A stretch of DNA of 64,000 nucleotides from Bosea sp. Tri-49. Its GTDB lineage: Bacteria; Pseudomonadota; Alphaproteobacteria; Rhizobiales; Beijerinckiaceae. Of this stretch, positions 42,967 through 52,041 are shown piece after piece. The DNA lies in the NCBI RefSeq assembly GCF_003952665.1, contig NZ_CP017947.1, positions 124,001 to 188,000 of the forward strand, in the 5' to 3' direction. The translations under genes and the position numbers were made by a program. The notes beneath the pieces were generated by a model. The model had not been told where the DNA came from and ran no database searches. It worked only from the letters and a program-made list of their open reading frames with translations. The first letter of the stretch is position 1, and the number at the start of each line of letters is the position of its first letter.

Positions 42967-43085
42967 GACGGGGTCTCCGGCAGGGCGACAACATGGCCCT
43001 TGCGCGGAACTAGGCAGAACGTGACGGCACCCGTCCTGAAGCCCGAACGAAAAAAATCCGAAATTTACCCGAAACTCAACGGATC
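42936..43085 (-). repeat. Duplicated promoter/leader block, copy B
   Basis: Counterpart of 35972-36118. The whole block, from the signal-peptide codons through the ribosome site to the A/T-rich control boxes, is kept with a few substitutions and short indels. Confidence 0.85.
43038..43074 (-). promoter_or_regulatory. 11-bp-phased TTTC boxes, second array
   Basis: GAA(A/G) on the plus strand at 43038, 43049, 43060 and 43071, again 11 bases apart; the one nearest the gene has changed to GAAG. The array sits 72 bases ahead of the start codon, against 68 in the P450 copy. Confidence 0.6.
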
Positions 43086-43237
43086 GGTCTAAAACATCCC
43101 GAGCTGGTCGACCGCAACCGGGTCGGCACTCCCGCATTCATGCCGCTGAAGATCGAAGCGCTTGTCCAACGGGCAGTATTAGAGCGAGGTTGATGTTCGC
43201 AACGGGTCGCGAGCGGGCCTCGAACGCCCCAGCGGGG

Positions 43238-43280
43238 AACGTCCGGTTTGGGGCAGTAAGCCAATGTCCGCAGTTGGCGC
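43238..43280. repeat. Dispersed GTCCGC repeat, copy 9
   Basis: Half A AACGTCCGGTTTGGGGCAG, half B CCAATGTCCGCAGTTGGCGC, 37 bases after the MscS gene end. Nothing else is seen in 43086-43316. Confidence 0.6.
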
Positions 43281-43316
43281 GAAGCGCCATGCGGAGCTAG
43301 TGGTTCATGACGGCCT

Positions 43317-45599
43317 TTAGGAAGACGGATTGGGAAGCAAATCAGCTTCCGGTCGCGAGCGGGCATGCGCCGCCGAGGCGGCCGCGGCTGCGGTCGAGGC
43401 GTCGGCGCCTGCCAGGGTCTGAACGGCCACCATGGAATCGGCGAACGCGATGCCGACTGTGGGGAATGTCGCGACCATCTTCTTCACCGCCATGCGCTGG
43501 ACATAGCTGGGCTGAACCGGGCGAACCGTGAATTTGAAGCGGACGAGGAGCGCATTGTCGAGGATGTCGGCGACGCCCTGCATGCGCAGGGGAGCGAAGA
43601 ACTCGTCCTTGAATTCCGGGTCCTGCTGCATCTCGTCGCCGATCTTCTTCACCGTTTTGCGCAGCTTTTCGAGATCGGTGTCGCGCTTGAAGCGCAGGTT
43701 GAATTTCACAGTCGCCCAGTCGCGGCTGAAATTGGTGATCTGGCCGAGCTGCCCGAAGGGGATGGTGTGGATCTGCCCATTCTGATGGCGCAGGCGGATC
43801 GAGCGCAGGGTGAAACCCTCGACCGATCCCTTGGCTTTGCCGCAATCAATGTATTCGCCGACCCGGAAGGCGTCGTCGCTGAGATAGAAGACACCCGAAA
43901 CGATATCGCGCACGAGCGCCTGGCTTCCGAACGAGATGGCTAGCCCGAAAACCGAGGCGCCGGCCAGTAGCGGGCCGATGTTCACGCCCAGCTCCGATAG
44001 CACGATCAGCAGCGCAATCACGCTGATCGTGACTGCAAGGACGACGCGCAGCAAGGGGAGTAGGGTGGCGAGCCGCGAACTCCCCATGTTGGCTTCTTCC
44101 CCCGCGTGGGGGCCCGCGCTCGTCGCGACCGGAGTATGGCGGCGGGTGACGAAATCGATGAGCTCCCAGGCCACAAAGGCCAAGAACAGAGTGATCCCGG
44201 TCGCTAGTGAAGAGCGCGTCAGTGCCCGCCAACCCTGAGCATCAACCAACCCGAAAACGTCCACGATCCAACTCTGTGCCACGATCGCGATGACGCCGAT
44301 CAGGATCGCGACGCGCAGGCAGCGCAGCACAACGTCGAGCACCCGCCGCGGCTGCGGCGCCGATGAAGGCAGAGAGTCCGTTGCGGTAGGCGCCTCGCCG
44401 TCCGGACGCGTGAGATACCGCACGAGGGTCTGCAGGCTGATCAGAACGATGAGCGCGTTCAGTGTCAGCAGGACCGCATTGGGCACGGTGTAACGGATGC
44501 TGACGGCGCCGTAGATCTGGGTCAACCCCAAGAAAACGAACAGTGGAATCGCTACATAAAGCCAGTTCAGGCCAAGGCGGCGCCCGAAGCTCCGCTGCTC
44601 CTGGCTCTGCGACAGGGTGGCGAACCAGCGCGCCATCGGCGCGCGCGATGCCGCCGCCGTCGCGATGGCGAGGCTCACGCCGATCGTCGTTGCCAGAAGC
44701 TGGCCGGCGGCGACGGCTTCCGGCGGGGCCTGCGTCGCGATCAGCAGACGGATCACAATGCGCAGCGAGCCGATCACAAGGATCAGCAACGAAATTCGGC
44801 GGCAGACCGTTGCCGCATTCTCGTCGTCCATATCGGCAAGGCGGGCACCGGGAAGCCCGGGACGCAGGACAAGACGGAACAGCAACACATAAAGGCGCCA
44901 GGCGAAGATGCCGGCGAGAATCCCGACAGCCAATTTGTCCTGCCCGCTCGCGTGGGAGAACCAGATTCCGATGGCGCCGTAGCTGACGAGCCAGACCGCG
45001 CCGATCGCCAGGACATCGATCGCTAGAAGACTGATCAGGGGGATCATCGCCGCAAGGCCGCGTCGCCCCGCCGCATTTGCGTTCAGCCGCTGTCGAAGCG
45101 TTCCGAAGACGGCCCAGATGCCGCGTTCGGCGCCGAGCGCAGCCAGCGCGGATGCGAGCAGCAAGGCCAGGAAGGCGGGGAGGCTGCGCCCGCCGCCCGA
45201 CTCGCTGATTAGCGCGGGTAGCGCGATCAGGCGCTCCGCAAGCTCGGGAAAGGCGGCGAGCGCCTGTCGGCTGTGTGCGACGAATTCGCCGACGCGGCCC
45301 TCGACATCAGCATCCGGAACAGTGGCCGGAGCAGCGCGCGGGGCTGGGGCGCCTTTCTCGGTCTGACGGGCGTCTAGTTTGCGAACGACGGCATCGCTGA
45401 TCGCATCGACCAGAGCGTCGAACTGCTCCTTGCCGATGCCGGCCGGAGGTTGAGGTGCCTGGGCGAAAGCGGGAGGCACGAAGCCCGCGACCGTGCACAG
45501 CAGGAAGCAGCTATAGAGCCACGCAGCCAAGCCCGCCATGCCCCCTCGCGCCGGCTGGCGACGGAGGTGCCCAGGCGACGCGAGTCGATCACTGCCCAT
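43317..45599 (-). CDS. Large MscS-family mechanosensitive channel
   Basis: A 760-residue inner-membrane channel. A signal peptide (LYSCFLLCTVAGFVPPAFAQA) and a periplasmic helical part are followed by about ten membrane helices. The conserved pore helix and beta domain of MscS are clear: LGVNIGPLLAGASVFGLAIS, FGSQALVRDIVSGVFYLSDD and SVEGFTLRSIRLRHQNGQIH. Members open under membrane tension and release solutes on osmotic downshock. The start at 45599 has a G-rich ribosome site; ATG at 45539 would give a tighter signal peptide and is possible. It follows the HlyD-type gene after 52 bases. Confidence 0.9.
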   Translation of the reverse strand: MGSDRLASPGHLRRQPARGGMAGLAAWLYSCFLLCTVAGFVPPAFAQAPQPPAGIGKEQFDALVDAISDAVVRKLDARQTEKGAPAPRAAPATVPDADVEGRVGEFVAHSRQALAAFPELAERLIALPALISESGGGRSLPAFLALLLASALAALGAERGIWAVFGTLRQRLNANAAGRRGLAAMIPLISLLAIDVLAIGAVWLVSYGAIGIWFSHASGQDKLAVGILAGIFAWRLYVLLFRLVLRPGLPGARLADMDDENAATVCRRISLLILVIGSLRIVIRLLIATQAPPEAVAAGQLLATTIGVSLAIATAAASRAPMARWFATLSQSQEQRSFGRRLGLNWLYVAIPLFVFLGLTQIYGAVSIRYTVPNAVLLTLNALIVLISLQTLVRYLTRPDGEAPTATDSLPSSAPQPRRVLDVVLRCLRVAILIGVIAIVAQSWIVDVFGLVDAQGWRALTRSSLATGITLFLAFVAWELIDFVTRRHTPVATSAGPHAGEEANMGSSRLATLLPLLRVVLAVTISVIALLIVLSELGVNIGPLLAGASVFGLAISFGSQALVRDIVSGVFYLSDDAFRVGEYIDCGKAKGSVEGFTLRSIRLRHQNGQIHTIPFGQLGQITNFSRDWATVKFNLRFKRDTDLEKLRKTVKKIGDEMQQDPEFKDEFFAPLRMQGVADILDNALLVRFKFTVRPVQPSYVQRMAVKKMVATFPTVGIAFADSMVAVQTLAGADASTAAAAASAAHARSRPEADLLPNPSS

Positions 45600-45651
45600 C
45601 TGCCCCCCCAGTTGAGACTCTTTCGTCACCAGCGGCTTCGGCCGCTCGCCT

Positions 45652-46884
45652 TTAGTGGCCGCTGAGGACGAGGGTCCTGATCGGCAGCACTTGCGCCTGA
45701 ATGCGCAGGAGCAGGGCATGCACCAGCCCGACCGCGTCCACCGCATGCAGGACGATGCGCCGGAAGGTGCTGGTATCCTTTGCTGCGATCACATCGTGAT
45801 TGCTGGTGTAGGCATTGGCGATGCAGCTCGAACCCGGCGTCACTCCGTCCAGCCCGCCCGGGTGGAGCGGCTCGAGATAGGCCAAGATCGTGCCCGGGCG
45901 TACTACCTGCTGTGCGTCGATCAGTTGTTCGCCGCTGCGGACCTGGCCGGCGGCGATGAAGTCCTGCACACCTGTCACCACCATCGGGATCACCGTCCAC
46001 GGCTTCGAGACGCACGTGGCCTCGGCGACCATGCCGACCTTGATCACCTGCGCCTCGATCTGGTTGAAGCCGGCCTGTAATCCGACCCGGCCGGCCTCTG
46101 CCGGAATGATGGTCCCGGCCGGACGCATGAAGGGGTTGACGATATCGCCGGCCCGCAACGTGAATTGCTCGACATGCCCGGTAAAGCCGGCCCGCACCAC
46201 GGTCTTGCCCAACTCCACCTCGGCCTGCGCCAACGCCGCCTCAGCGCTGGCGCGCTCGGCCGGCAGCAGCGTCACGATCTTTGTCTGGGCCGCCGCCTGC
46301 GAGGCCGTCGCGGACGCAACCGCGGCCTCGCGGCCGGCCACGATGTTCTCCAGCCGCTCGATTTCGCGGGTCGCGACGATGTCGTCGTTGCGCCGCTTCA
46401 ACTCGCGCTTGGTCTGCAGTTCGTCGAGTGCCTGCTGCAGCGCGCTCCTCGCCTCCTGGATCTTGCCGTCAAAAGCGAGGATATCGGCCTTCGCGACAAC
46501 CAGCGTCGCCTCGACCTCGGCGATCTTGCGCCGAGCGGCCTCGACGGCCGCCTCCTGGCTCTTGCTGTCGAGCGTGAAGATCGGCGCGCCCTTTTCGACC
46601 TTCGCGCTGTAACCGACATGGACCTGCGCGACGCGGCCATTGATCTCCGGCACGATCGGCACGCTCCGGAAGAACACCGTGGCGCTGCTCGTCGACGGAT
46701 GGTTGTAGAAGATCACCGTGATCAGGCCGACCGTCAGCATGACGCAGGTGACGATGCCCCAGCGCAGTTCGAACCAGACCGAATAGAACGTGATCTCCTT
46801 GCCCAGCCGCTTGCCCTGGCCGTATCGGCGGTAGAGGTAATCCGGAACGATGGTGAAGAGCGCGCAGACGAGAAGCTCAAGCAT
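45652..46884 (-). CDS. HlyD-family periplasmic adaptor protein
   Basis: A 410-residue membrane-fusion protein. It begins with a membrane part (LELLVCALFTIVPDYLYRRY, then WGIVTCVMLTVGLITVIFY), then a lipoyl half (VPEINGRVAQVHVGYSAKVE), a long coiled-coil hairpin (residues about 120-250) and the second lipoyl half (VRAGFTGHVEQFTLRAGDIV). Such proteins join an inner-membrane pump to an outer-membrane channel. No pump or TolC gene is adjacent; partners here are a small membrane protein (overlap of eight bases) and an MscS channel. AGGAGA ahead of 46884 fixes the start. Confidence 0.9.
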   Translation of the reverse strand: MLELLVCALFTIVPDYLYRRYGQGKRLGKEITFYSVWFELRWGIVTCVMLTVGLITVIFYNHPSTSSATVFFRSVPIVPEINGRVAQVHVGYSAKVEKGAPIFTLDSKSQEAAVEAARRKIAEVEATLVVAKADILAFDGKIQEARSALQQALDELQTKRELKRRNDDIVATREIERLENIVAGREAAVASATASQAAAQTKIVTLLPAERASAEAALAQAEVELGKTVVRAGFTGHVEQFTLRAGDIVNPFMRPAGTIIPAEAGRVGLQAGFNQIEAQVIKVGMVAEATCVSKPWTVIPMVVTGVQDFIAAGQVRSGEQLIDAQQVVRPGTILAYLEPLHPGGLDGVTPGSSCIANAYTSNHDVIAAKDTSTFRRIVLHAVDAVGLVHALLLRIQAQVLPIRTLVLSGH

Positions 46885-47317
46885 GGTTCTTCTCCTCGAT
46901 GCCGGCGCTCGCGTCCCGCGCGTTCCCCTCCGGCCCGCGCAGGGCGGCCTCCGCGTCCGATGCAGCGTCGCCACCCCGGCCCGGCGCGATATCGGCGATT
47001 TTCTCAAGGGAGCCGGCCATTCGGCCGAACATCCCCGGAATGTCGGGCAGGTCGATCAGCGCGAGCAGCAGCCCGGCGACCCAGAAGGCATGGACATGTG
47101 TGAAGAGCGCAAGCAACCCGAGAACGGCGACGATCTCGAACTGGATCTTGTGCGTCTTGTGCGCCATCCGCTCGGGCAAGGTGTGCAGGCGTAGGAAGAG
47201 CAGGCCGATGCCTAGTACGGCGCCGATCAGGATGACCGCCGCGGCGACCATCAGGTAGTCCGTTCCCCCGGGTGCGGTGATGAAGCTCGGCAGGTGGTGA
47301 GGGGCGGCGGCGTTCAT
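46877..47317 (-). CDS. Small inner-membrane protein of the HlyD operon
   Basis: A 146-residue protein with two membrane helices (YLMVAAAVILIGAVLGIGLL and FEIVAVLGLLALFTHVHAFW) and a polar, partly acidic C-terminal tail. The stretch HTLPERMAHKTHKIQFE between the helices is basic and His-rich. Proteins of this plan accompany stand-alone HlyD genes in proteobacteria and probably form the membrane part of that unit. The function is not established. Confidence 0.75.
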   Translation of the reverse strand: MNAAAPHHLPSFITAPGGTDYLMVAAAVILIGAVLGIGLLFLRLHTLPERMAHKTHKIQFEIVAVLGLLALFTHVHAFWVAGLLLALIDLPDIPGMFGRMAGSLEKIADIAPGRGGDAASDAEAALRGPEGNARDASAGIEEKNHA

Positions 47318-47353
47318 GGCGATATCCCTGGTTTCGGGAAGCTACGGGCAGAC

Positions 47354-47797
47354 CTACTGCTTGAACCCGATCAGGACTCCGTCAGCTCCCAGTGAAAGCT
47401 GCAAGCCTCTCCTTTGCGTCGCGAGGCGCATCATCACGCCCTTGGCATTGCGCAGCCAGAGCGTGCCGCGGCCCTGGCCGCCGATCGCCCAGCCCTCGCG
47501 GATCTGGACATAGGCGCCCGCGATATCCTCGACCTGGTTCAGGCCATAGACTGAACCGGTTGCCGTAAGCCGCGAGGCGCCGATGCCGCCGATGCCGAGT
47601 CCGCCGACGGTGAGGTCATAGCTGCGGTTGCGGAAGCGGAGCGTACCGCCGCCGATCGCCCCCGAGCCAATGAAGGCGACCTGGAGCTGCTTGATGCGAA
47701 CGGTGGCGCTGGGCGGGCCGCTGGGGCGGGCTTGTGCGTAGGCGCCCCCGCCAGCCAGCAGGAGGCTCAGAACGAGGGCGGCGATCCTGACAATCAT
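47354..47797 (-). CDS. Periplasmic protein of unknown function
   Basis: A 147-residue protein with signal peptide (IAALVLSLLLAGGGAYAQA) and a glycine-rich, beta-type mature part (VGGLGIGGIGASRLTATGSV, then AGAYVQIREGWAIGGQGRGT and LWLRNAKGVMMRL). The repeats of small glycines recall DUF1134/EipA-like envelope proteins, but I am not certain. GGAGA stands six bases before the ATG at 47797. It is the first gene of the minus-strand group ending with the MscS channel. Confidence 0.7.
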   Translation of the reverse strand: MIVRIAALVLSLLLAGGGAYAQARPSGPPSATVRIKQLQVAFIGSGAIGGGTLRFRNRSYDLTVGGLGIGGIGASRLTATGSVYGLNQVEDIAGAYVQIREGWAIGGQGRGTLWLRNAKGVMMRLATQRRGLQLSLGADGVLIGFKQ

Positions 47798-47964
47798 GAT
47801 GTTCTCCGGATGGTTATTCTTTGCGCGTCTCGGGGCTGCGGAATCCAAACTTGGTTCGGGAGGTCGGATAGTCGCCTTTTTGGATCCGCCGCCGGTTCGG
47901 GTTTGAAGCGTGGTGTGTCCAGGTCATAGAAGGCAATGCACGACCGAACTTTCGTTGGCAGGCC

Positions 47965-48207
47965 CTATCGATAGTGATCCAGTGTCGCCTCGACTTCGGC
48001 CGCGAGTTCGTTCATCAGGCCGCGATATTCGGCGATGCGAGCCTCCTTCACGGGGGACGACGATTGCTCCCAGTGCAGAAGTGCCGCTTTGGCTTCGGCG
48101 AGATCGGCGCAAAGCGAACAGAATTCCTCGTTCGTCCTGGCGAGTTCCTCAATGGCATGTCCCCGATCCGGAAAATGGGCGACGGCGACCAGCAGGTTTC
48201 GATCCAT
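47965..48207 (-). CDS. Small helical hypothetical protein (80 aa)
   Basis: Begins MDRNLLVAVAHFPDRGHAIE and continues as a charged amphipathic helix hairpin (LARTNEEFCSLCADLAEAKA, then EYRGLMNELAAEVEATLDHY) with a CSLC pair. It is soluble, with no known domain. Start at 48207 chosen for the sequence character; the ribosome site is weak. It lies alone, divergent from the TPR regulator at 48345. Confidence 0.6.
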   Translation of the reverse strand: MDRNLLVAVAHFPDRGHAIEELARTNEEFCSLCADLAEAKAALLHWEQSSSPVKEARIAEYRGLMNELAAEVEATLDHYR

Positions 48208-48344
48208 GATGCAAACCGGACGGCTGCTTGAGGCGATGCGGATGCACCGCCTCACGATCGGGAGCATCGCGCTGTAGCCGGCAACCCGGGAGTAGTTTAC
48301 GGTAGGATACGCTGGCTCAATGTCGGAACGGATCTGGGGGTCCT

Positions 48345-50150
48345 ATGCTCGACGGCCGCAGCATCGCCGATGGAACGGATCAGGCGCGGGGGTTGCCTTC
48401 GGCAGACGACGTGCGGGCGGAGCTTGACCGGCTCATCGCGAGTCCCGAGTTCAACATCCCGGGCCGGGCCAAGAAATTCCTGCGCTATATTGTCGAGGAA
48501 ACGCTGGCGGGACGCGCTGCCCGCATCAAGGCTTATACCGTCGGAACGGAGGTCTTCGACCGCGATGCCGCTTTCGATGCCCAGAACGACCCGGTGGTGC
48601 GGATCGAGGCCGGGCGACTGCGGCGCGCGCTGGAGCGCTACTATTTGATCGCCGGGTCGGCGGATTCCGTCACCATCTCCATTCCAAAGGGCGGTTACGT
48701 GCCGCTTTTCGAGCTGCGTGCCGCCCGCCAGGCCGCACCGTTAGCCCCAGTGTCACCCGCGCCCGACACGGCTTCTATGCCGCCGCAGCGACGTATGGCC
48801 TGGCTCGGAGCCGGCGTCGTCCTATCCTCCATTCTGTTCATCGGTAGCGCCCTGTTGAGTGGCTCACGCGACGGTCCCAAGCCGACTATCGAAGCCCCGG
48901 CAGTATCGACGCTTGCCATCACGCCGTTCGCCAATCTCGGCGATATCCCGGAGGCGAAGATCTATGCCGAAGGGCTGACCGAGGAGGTCATGAGCCAGGT
49001 CGCGCGCTTCAAGGAACTGTCGGTCCTCGGGCGCGAAACCTCTCGGAACATCCCGCCCGGCGCCGATGCCGCGCAGATCTATCGTACGCTTGGTGCCAGA
49101 TATGTGCTGGAGGGAAGCGTTCGCGCCGCGACTAGTCAGCTGCGCGTTACTGGCCGGCTGCTCGATGCCAGGACTGGGGCAGTGTTGTGGTCGCAGAGCT
49201 ATGACAACGACCTGCGCGCACGCGATCTCCTCACGATCCAGAACGATGTGGCGCAGAAAGTCGCCACTGCCATTGCGCAACCCTACGGCATCATCTTCCA
49301 GGCCGACGAACTACGGACCGGCGCGAAGGCGCCGGACAATCTCGAGGCCTATGCCTGCTCTCTGAGGTTCTACGGCTACCGAACCACACTCTCTGCCCAG
49401 AGCCATGGCGCCATCCGCGGCTGCCTTGAACAGGCCGTCGCCGCCAATCCCGGATATGCAACCGGCTGGGCCATGCTATCGATTTTATATCTCGACGAAG
49501 ACCGCTTCGGCTTTAACCCAAAACCGGGCTCGTCAGCAGCCATTCAGCGCGCGACAGACGCAGCACGCCGCGCGATCCGTCTCGATCCCGCCAATGTGCG
49601 TGCGCTTCAGGCGCTCATGATGGCTCTGTTCTTCACCCAGCAACCGGCCGAAGCATTCGAGATTGGCGAGCGGGCTGTGGCCTTGAATCCGAACGACACT
49701 GAGTTGCTTGCCGAGCTCGGAACGCGCGTGGGGCAAATCGGCGCCTGGGCCCGCGGCACGGCGCTGCTGGAGCAGGCCCTTGCCCGCAATCCCGCGCATT
49801 CGGACTATTATCATGGGGTCCTAGCCCATCACGCCTATATGCAGCGCGATTATCGGCGCGCCGAAGCGATGATCCGGCAAGCAAGCTTGGACAAGTTCCC
49901 GCTCTACCATTTCGTCGCCGCCATCATCTACGCCCAGCTCGATATGAAGCCGCAGGCGGCGGCGGCGAAAGGCGAGTTCCTCCGCCTGCTGCCGAAATTC
50001 TTCGAGGATTGGGAGCATGAGATGGCCAAGCGCAACTACCGACCGGAAGATGCCATCCACCTGGCCGAAGGCGCGCGGAAAGCCGGCTTTCCGTTGCCGA
50101 ACAGGACGGCGGCGGAGACCGCTTTCGGGGTGGCTTCTCCGCAGCACTGA
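48345..50150 (+). CDS. Membrane TPR protein of the adenylate-cyclase-like regulator type
   Basis: A 601-residue protein. Residues 20-105 (FNIPGRAKKFLRYIVEETLA, then YTVGTEVFDRDAAFDAQNDP) form the N-terminal domain known from Rhizobiales adenylate-cyclase-like regulators, with a likely winged-helix role. One membrane helix follows (WLGAGVVLSSILFIGSALLS), then a FlgO/TolB-like beta-alpha domain (TLAITPFANLGD, GARYVLEGSVR), then TPR repeats. No cyclase domain is present. GGGGG precedes the ATG. It probably senses an envelope state; targets unknown. Confidence 0.85.
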   Translation: MLDGRSIADGTDQARGLPSADDVRAELDRLIASPEFNIPGRAKKFLRYIVEETLAGRAARIKAYTVGTEVFDRDAAFDAQNDPVVRIEAGRLRRALERYYLIAGSADSVTISIPKGGYVPLFELRAARQAAPLAPVSPAPDTASMPPQRRMAWLGAGVVLSSILFIGSALLSGSRDGPKPTIEAPAVSTLAITPFANLGDIPEAKIYAEGLTEEVMSQVARFKELSVLGRETSRNIPPGADAAQIYRTLGARYVLEGSVRAATSQLRVTGRLLDARTGAVLWSQSYDNDLRARDLLTIQNDVAQKVATAIAQPYGIIFQADELRTGAKAPDNLEAYACSLRFYGYRTTLSAQSHGAIRGCLEQAVAANPGYATGWAMLSILYLDEDRFGFNPKPGSSAAIQRATDAARRAIRLDPANVRALQALMMALFFTQQPAEAFEIGERAVALNPNDTELLAELGTRVGQIGAWARGTALLEQALARNPAHSDYYHGVLAHHAYMQRDYRRAEAMIRQASLDKFPLYHFVAAIIYAQLDMKPQAAAAKGEFLRLLPKFFEDWEHEMAKRNYRPEDAIHLAEGARKAGFPLPNRTAAETAFGVASPQH

Positions 50151-50317
50151 GGGCCGCAGCCATCCCGAACATACAGGATGCTACATGCCATGTAGCCGCG
50201 CCGCTGCTAAACGGGAACAATGCGATCCGGTATTTCGAGGCGGCCAAGAGCAAACTTCCGACAGGCCAGCTGCCTCCGGCGCGATGGGGTCTTTTCGGGT
50301 AGAGCGGGGCGACGGCA

Positions 50318-51472
50318 GTGTGCAGGGCCACAGCGGCGTACGTCAGAATTCGAACCTGGCTCATCGCAGCGCTTGCCGTGGCGGTGCTCGGAGCAGGTTG
50401 CGGCACCCGGCCGGAGACTGGCTTCCTCACCCCGGTCGCAGCTATTGACGCAGAGGGGACGGCCCACACGATCCTGGTTGCGACGACCCGCAAGCGGGAT
50501 GAGCGGCCGGGCACCTTCTTCGGCGGCGAGCGCGCAACGCCCCTCGATTTCGCCAGGATCGAGGTATCAGTGCCCCGCGGGCACCAGTCGGGCGAAATCG
50601 AATGGGCCTCGACGGCGCCGGGGAACGCACAGACCGATTTCGTCGTTCGCCGCGCCGGCTATCTCGACGGGGAGAAGGCGTTCGTCCGATCGCTCAATGC
50701 GCAGCTCGCCGCGCGTCCGCGCGGCAACCGCAAGGTGATGCTGTTCATCCACGGCTACAACACGATGTTCGCCGAGGGGCTCTACCGTTTCGCCCAGGTC
50801 GTTCACGACGCCAAATCGCCCGCCGTGCCGGTGCTGTTTACCTGGGCGTCGCGCGGTGAGCTGACGCAGTACGTCTATGACAACAACAGTGCGACGACGG
50901 CGCGCGACGATCTCGAACGGACCATCCGCCTGATCTTCGCGAGCGACGCCGAAGAGGTGAATATCCTGGCCCATTCGATGGGCAACTGGGTCACCGTTGA
51001 GGCCCTTCGGCAGATCAAGATCTCCGGCGGGCTGGCGCAGATCAGCAAGCTCGGTAACCTCGTGCTCGCGGCGCCGGATATCGACGTCGATGTCTTCAAG
51101 TCGCAGATGCGGCGCTTCGGCAAGCCCAGGAAGCCTTTCTTCATCGTCCTGTCGAAAGACGATAAGGCGCTCAGCGCCTCGCGCTTCATCGCTGGAGGCC
51201 AGGAGCGTCTCGGTGCCGGGAGCAACGCGGCGGAGCTCGCCGCACTCGGCGCCGTCGTCATCGATCTGTCGGACGTTGCGGCAACGGACTCGTCTAATCA
51301 CGGAAAGTTCGCTCAGCTCGCAGCAATCGCACCGCAATTGGAGCGCGCATTGGCACAGGGCGTCGATAGGAAGCCCGGCGCCGCTCAGGAGGCAGTGGGA
51401 GACTCCCTGAGCGCGGTCGTTTCGCTACCGATCAAGATCCTCGGTCTCCCACTGAGGATCATCGCGCAATAG
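50318..51472 (+). CDS. Alpha/beta hydrolase of the DUF900 type, membrane-attached
   Basis: A 384-residue protein with a hydrophobic N-terminus and a cysteine in VLGAGCGTRP, perhaps a lipoprotein site. The hydrolase core has LFIHGYNTMF (oxyanion region), the nucleophile elbow AHSMGN (Ser), LSKDDKAL (acid) and a late His near SSNHGKF. DUF900 proteins are esterase-like enzymes of unknown substrate at the cell envelope. Translation would begin at GTG 50318. The 167 bases before it show no gene. Confidence 0.85.
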   Translation: MCRATAAYVRIRTWLIAALAVAVLGAGCGTRPETGFLTPVAAIDAEGTAHTILVATTRKRDERPGTFFGGERATPLDFARIEVSVPRGHQSGEIEWASTAPGNAQTDFVVRRAGYLDGEKAFVRSLNAQLAARPRGNRKVMLFIHGYNTMFAEGLYRFAQVVHDAKSPAVPVLFTWASRGELTQYVYDNNSATTARDDLERTIRLIFASDAEEVNILAHSMGNWVTVEALRQIKISGGLAQISKLGNLVLAAPDIDVDVFKSQMRRFGKPRKPFFIVLSKDDKALSASRFIAGGQERLGAGSNAAELAALGAVVIDLSDVAATDSSNHGKFAQLAAIAPQLERALAQGVDRKPGAAQEAVGDSLSAVVSLPIKILGLPLRIIAQ

Positions 51473-51545
51473 CCCACACGAGCCGACGCAGAGCGACCGG
51501 AGAGCTATTCGATACCCTCACTCAAAACCAGCGGAGGAGACACTC

Positions 51546-51800
51546 ATGACGATGACGTTTTCTGGTCTTGCGGCCTCGGCACTGCTGGGCGTGCTCATGA
51601 GCCTAGCCCAGGTCCAACCTGCGGAGGCTGTTGTGTACTGCAAGACGGTTGGCATCCCGAAAGGCTGCGTCGCGCGGGTTGGAGCTCCCGTCGCTCGCCG
51701 CGCCGTCGTGACCCCCGGTTTAGGTGCGGCCGGCGTTGGAATACGACCCGGCACGCCGATGAATCGAGGCGGACCGGTAAACCGAGCCGGTAGGCGCTAA
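51546..51800 (+). CDS. Small secreted protein, Rhizobiales type
   Basis: An 84-residue protein with signal peptide (SALLGVLMSLAQVQPAEA) and a short mature part: VVYCKTVGIPKGCVAR with two cysteines, then a Pro/Gly/Arg-rich basic tail. An ideal ribosome site (GGAGGAG) precedes the ATG. Similar short proteins with a YCKxxGxPxGC pair are, to my memory, common in Rhizobiales and have no known role. Confidence 0.75.
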   Translation: MTMTFSGLAASALLGVLMSLAQVQPAEAVVYCKTVGIPKGCVARVGAPVARRAVVTPGLGAAGVGIRPGTPMNRGGPVNRAGRR

Positions 51801-52041
51801 CCACCGGCTTTGATCTCGCTTCTTCCGGGGCGATTGACAGTGTTCAACCGCCCATATGCCAACTCGCAACTGGCTCCGAGCAGCTAGCGGCGCACCTAGA
51901 TTTTGGAAGTGCCGCCGATGCTGGCATGCAAGCCGATAGCGATGAGGCGGTGGAATGACGAATGACGTTCATCGCCGCGCTACCGTTCGACCACGATGGA
52001 ATCGAAAATTGTTCGTAAAATCTGCAAAATGGAGACATCCG

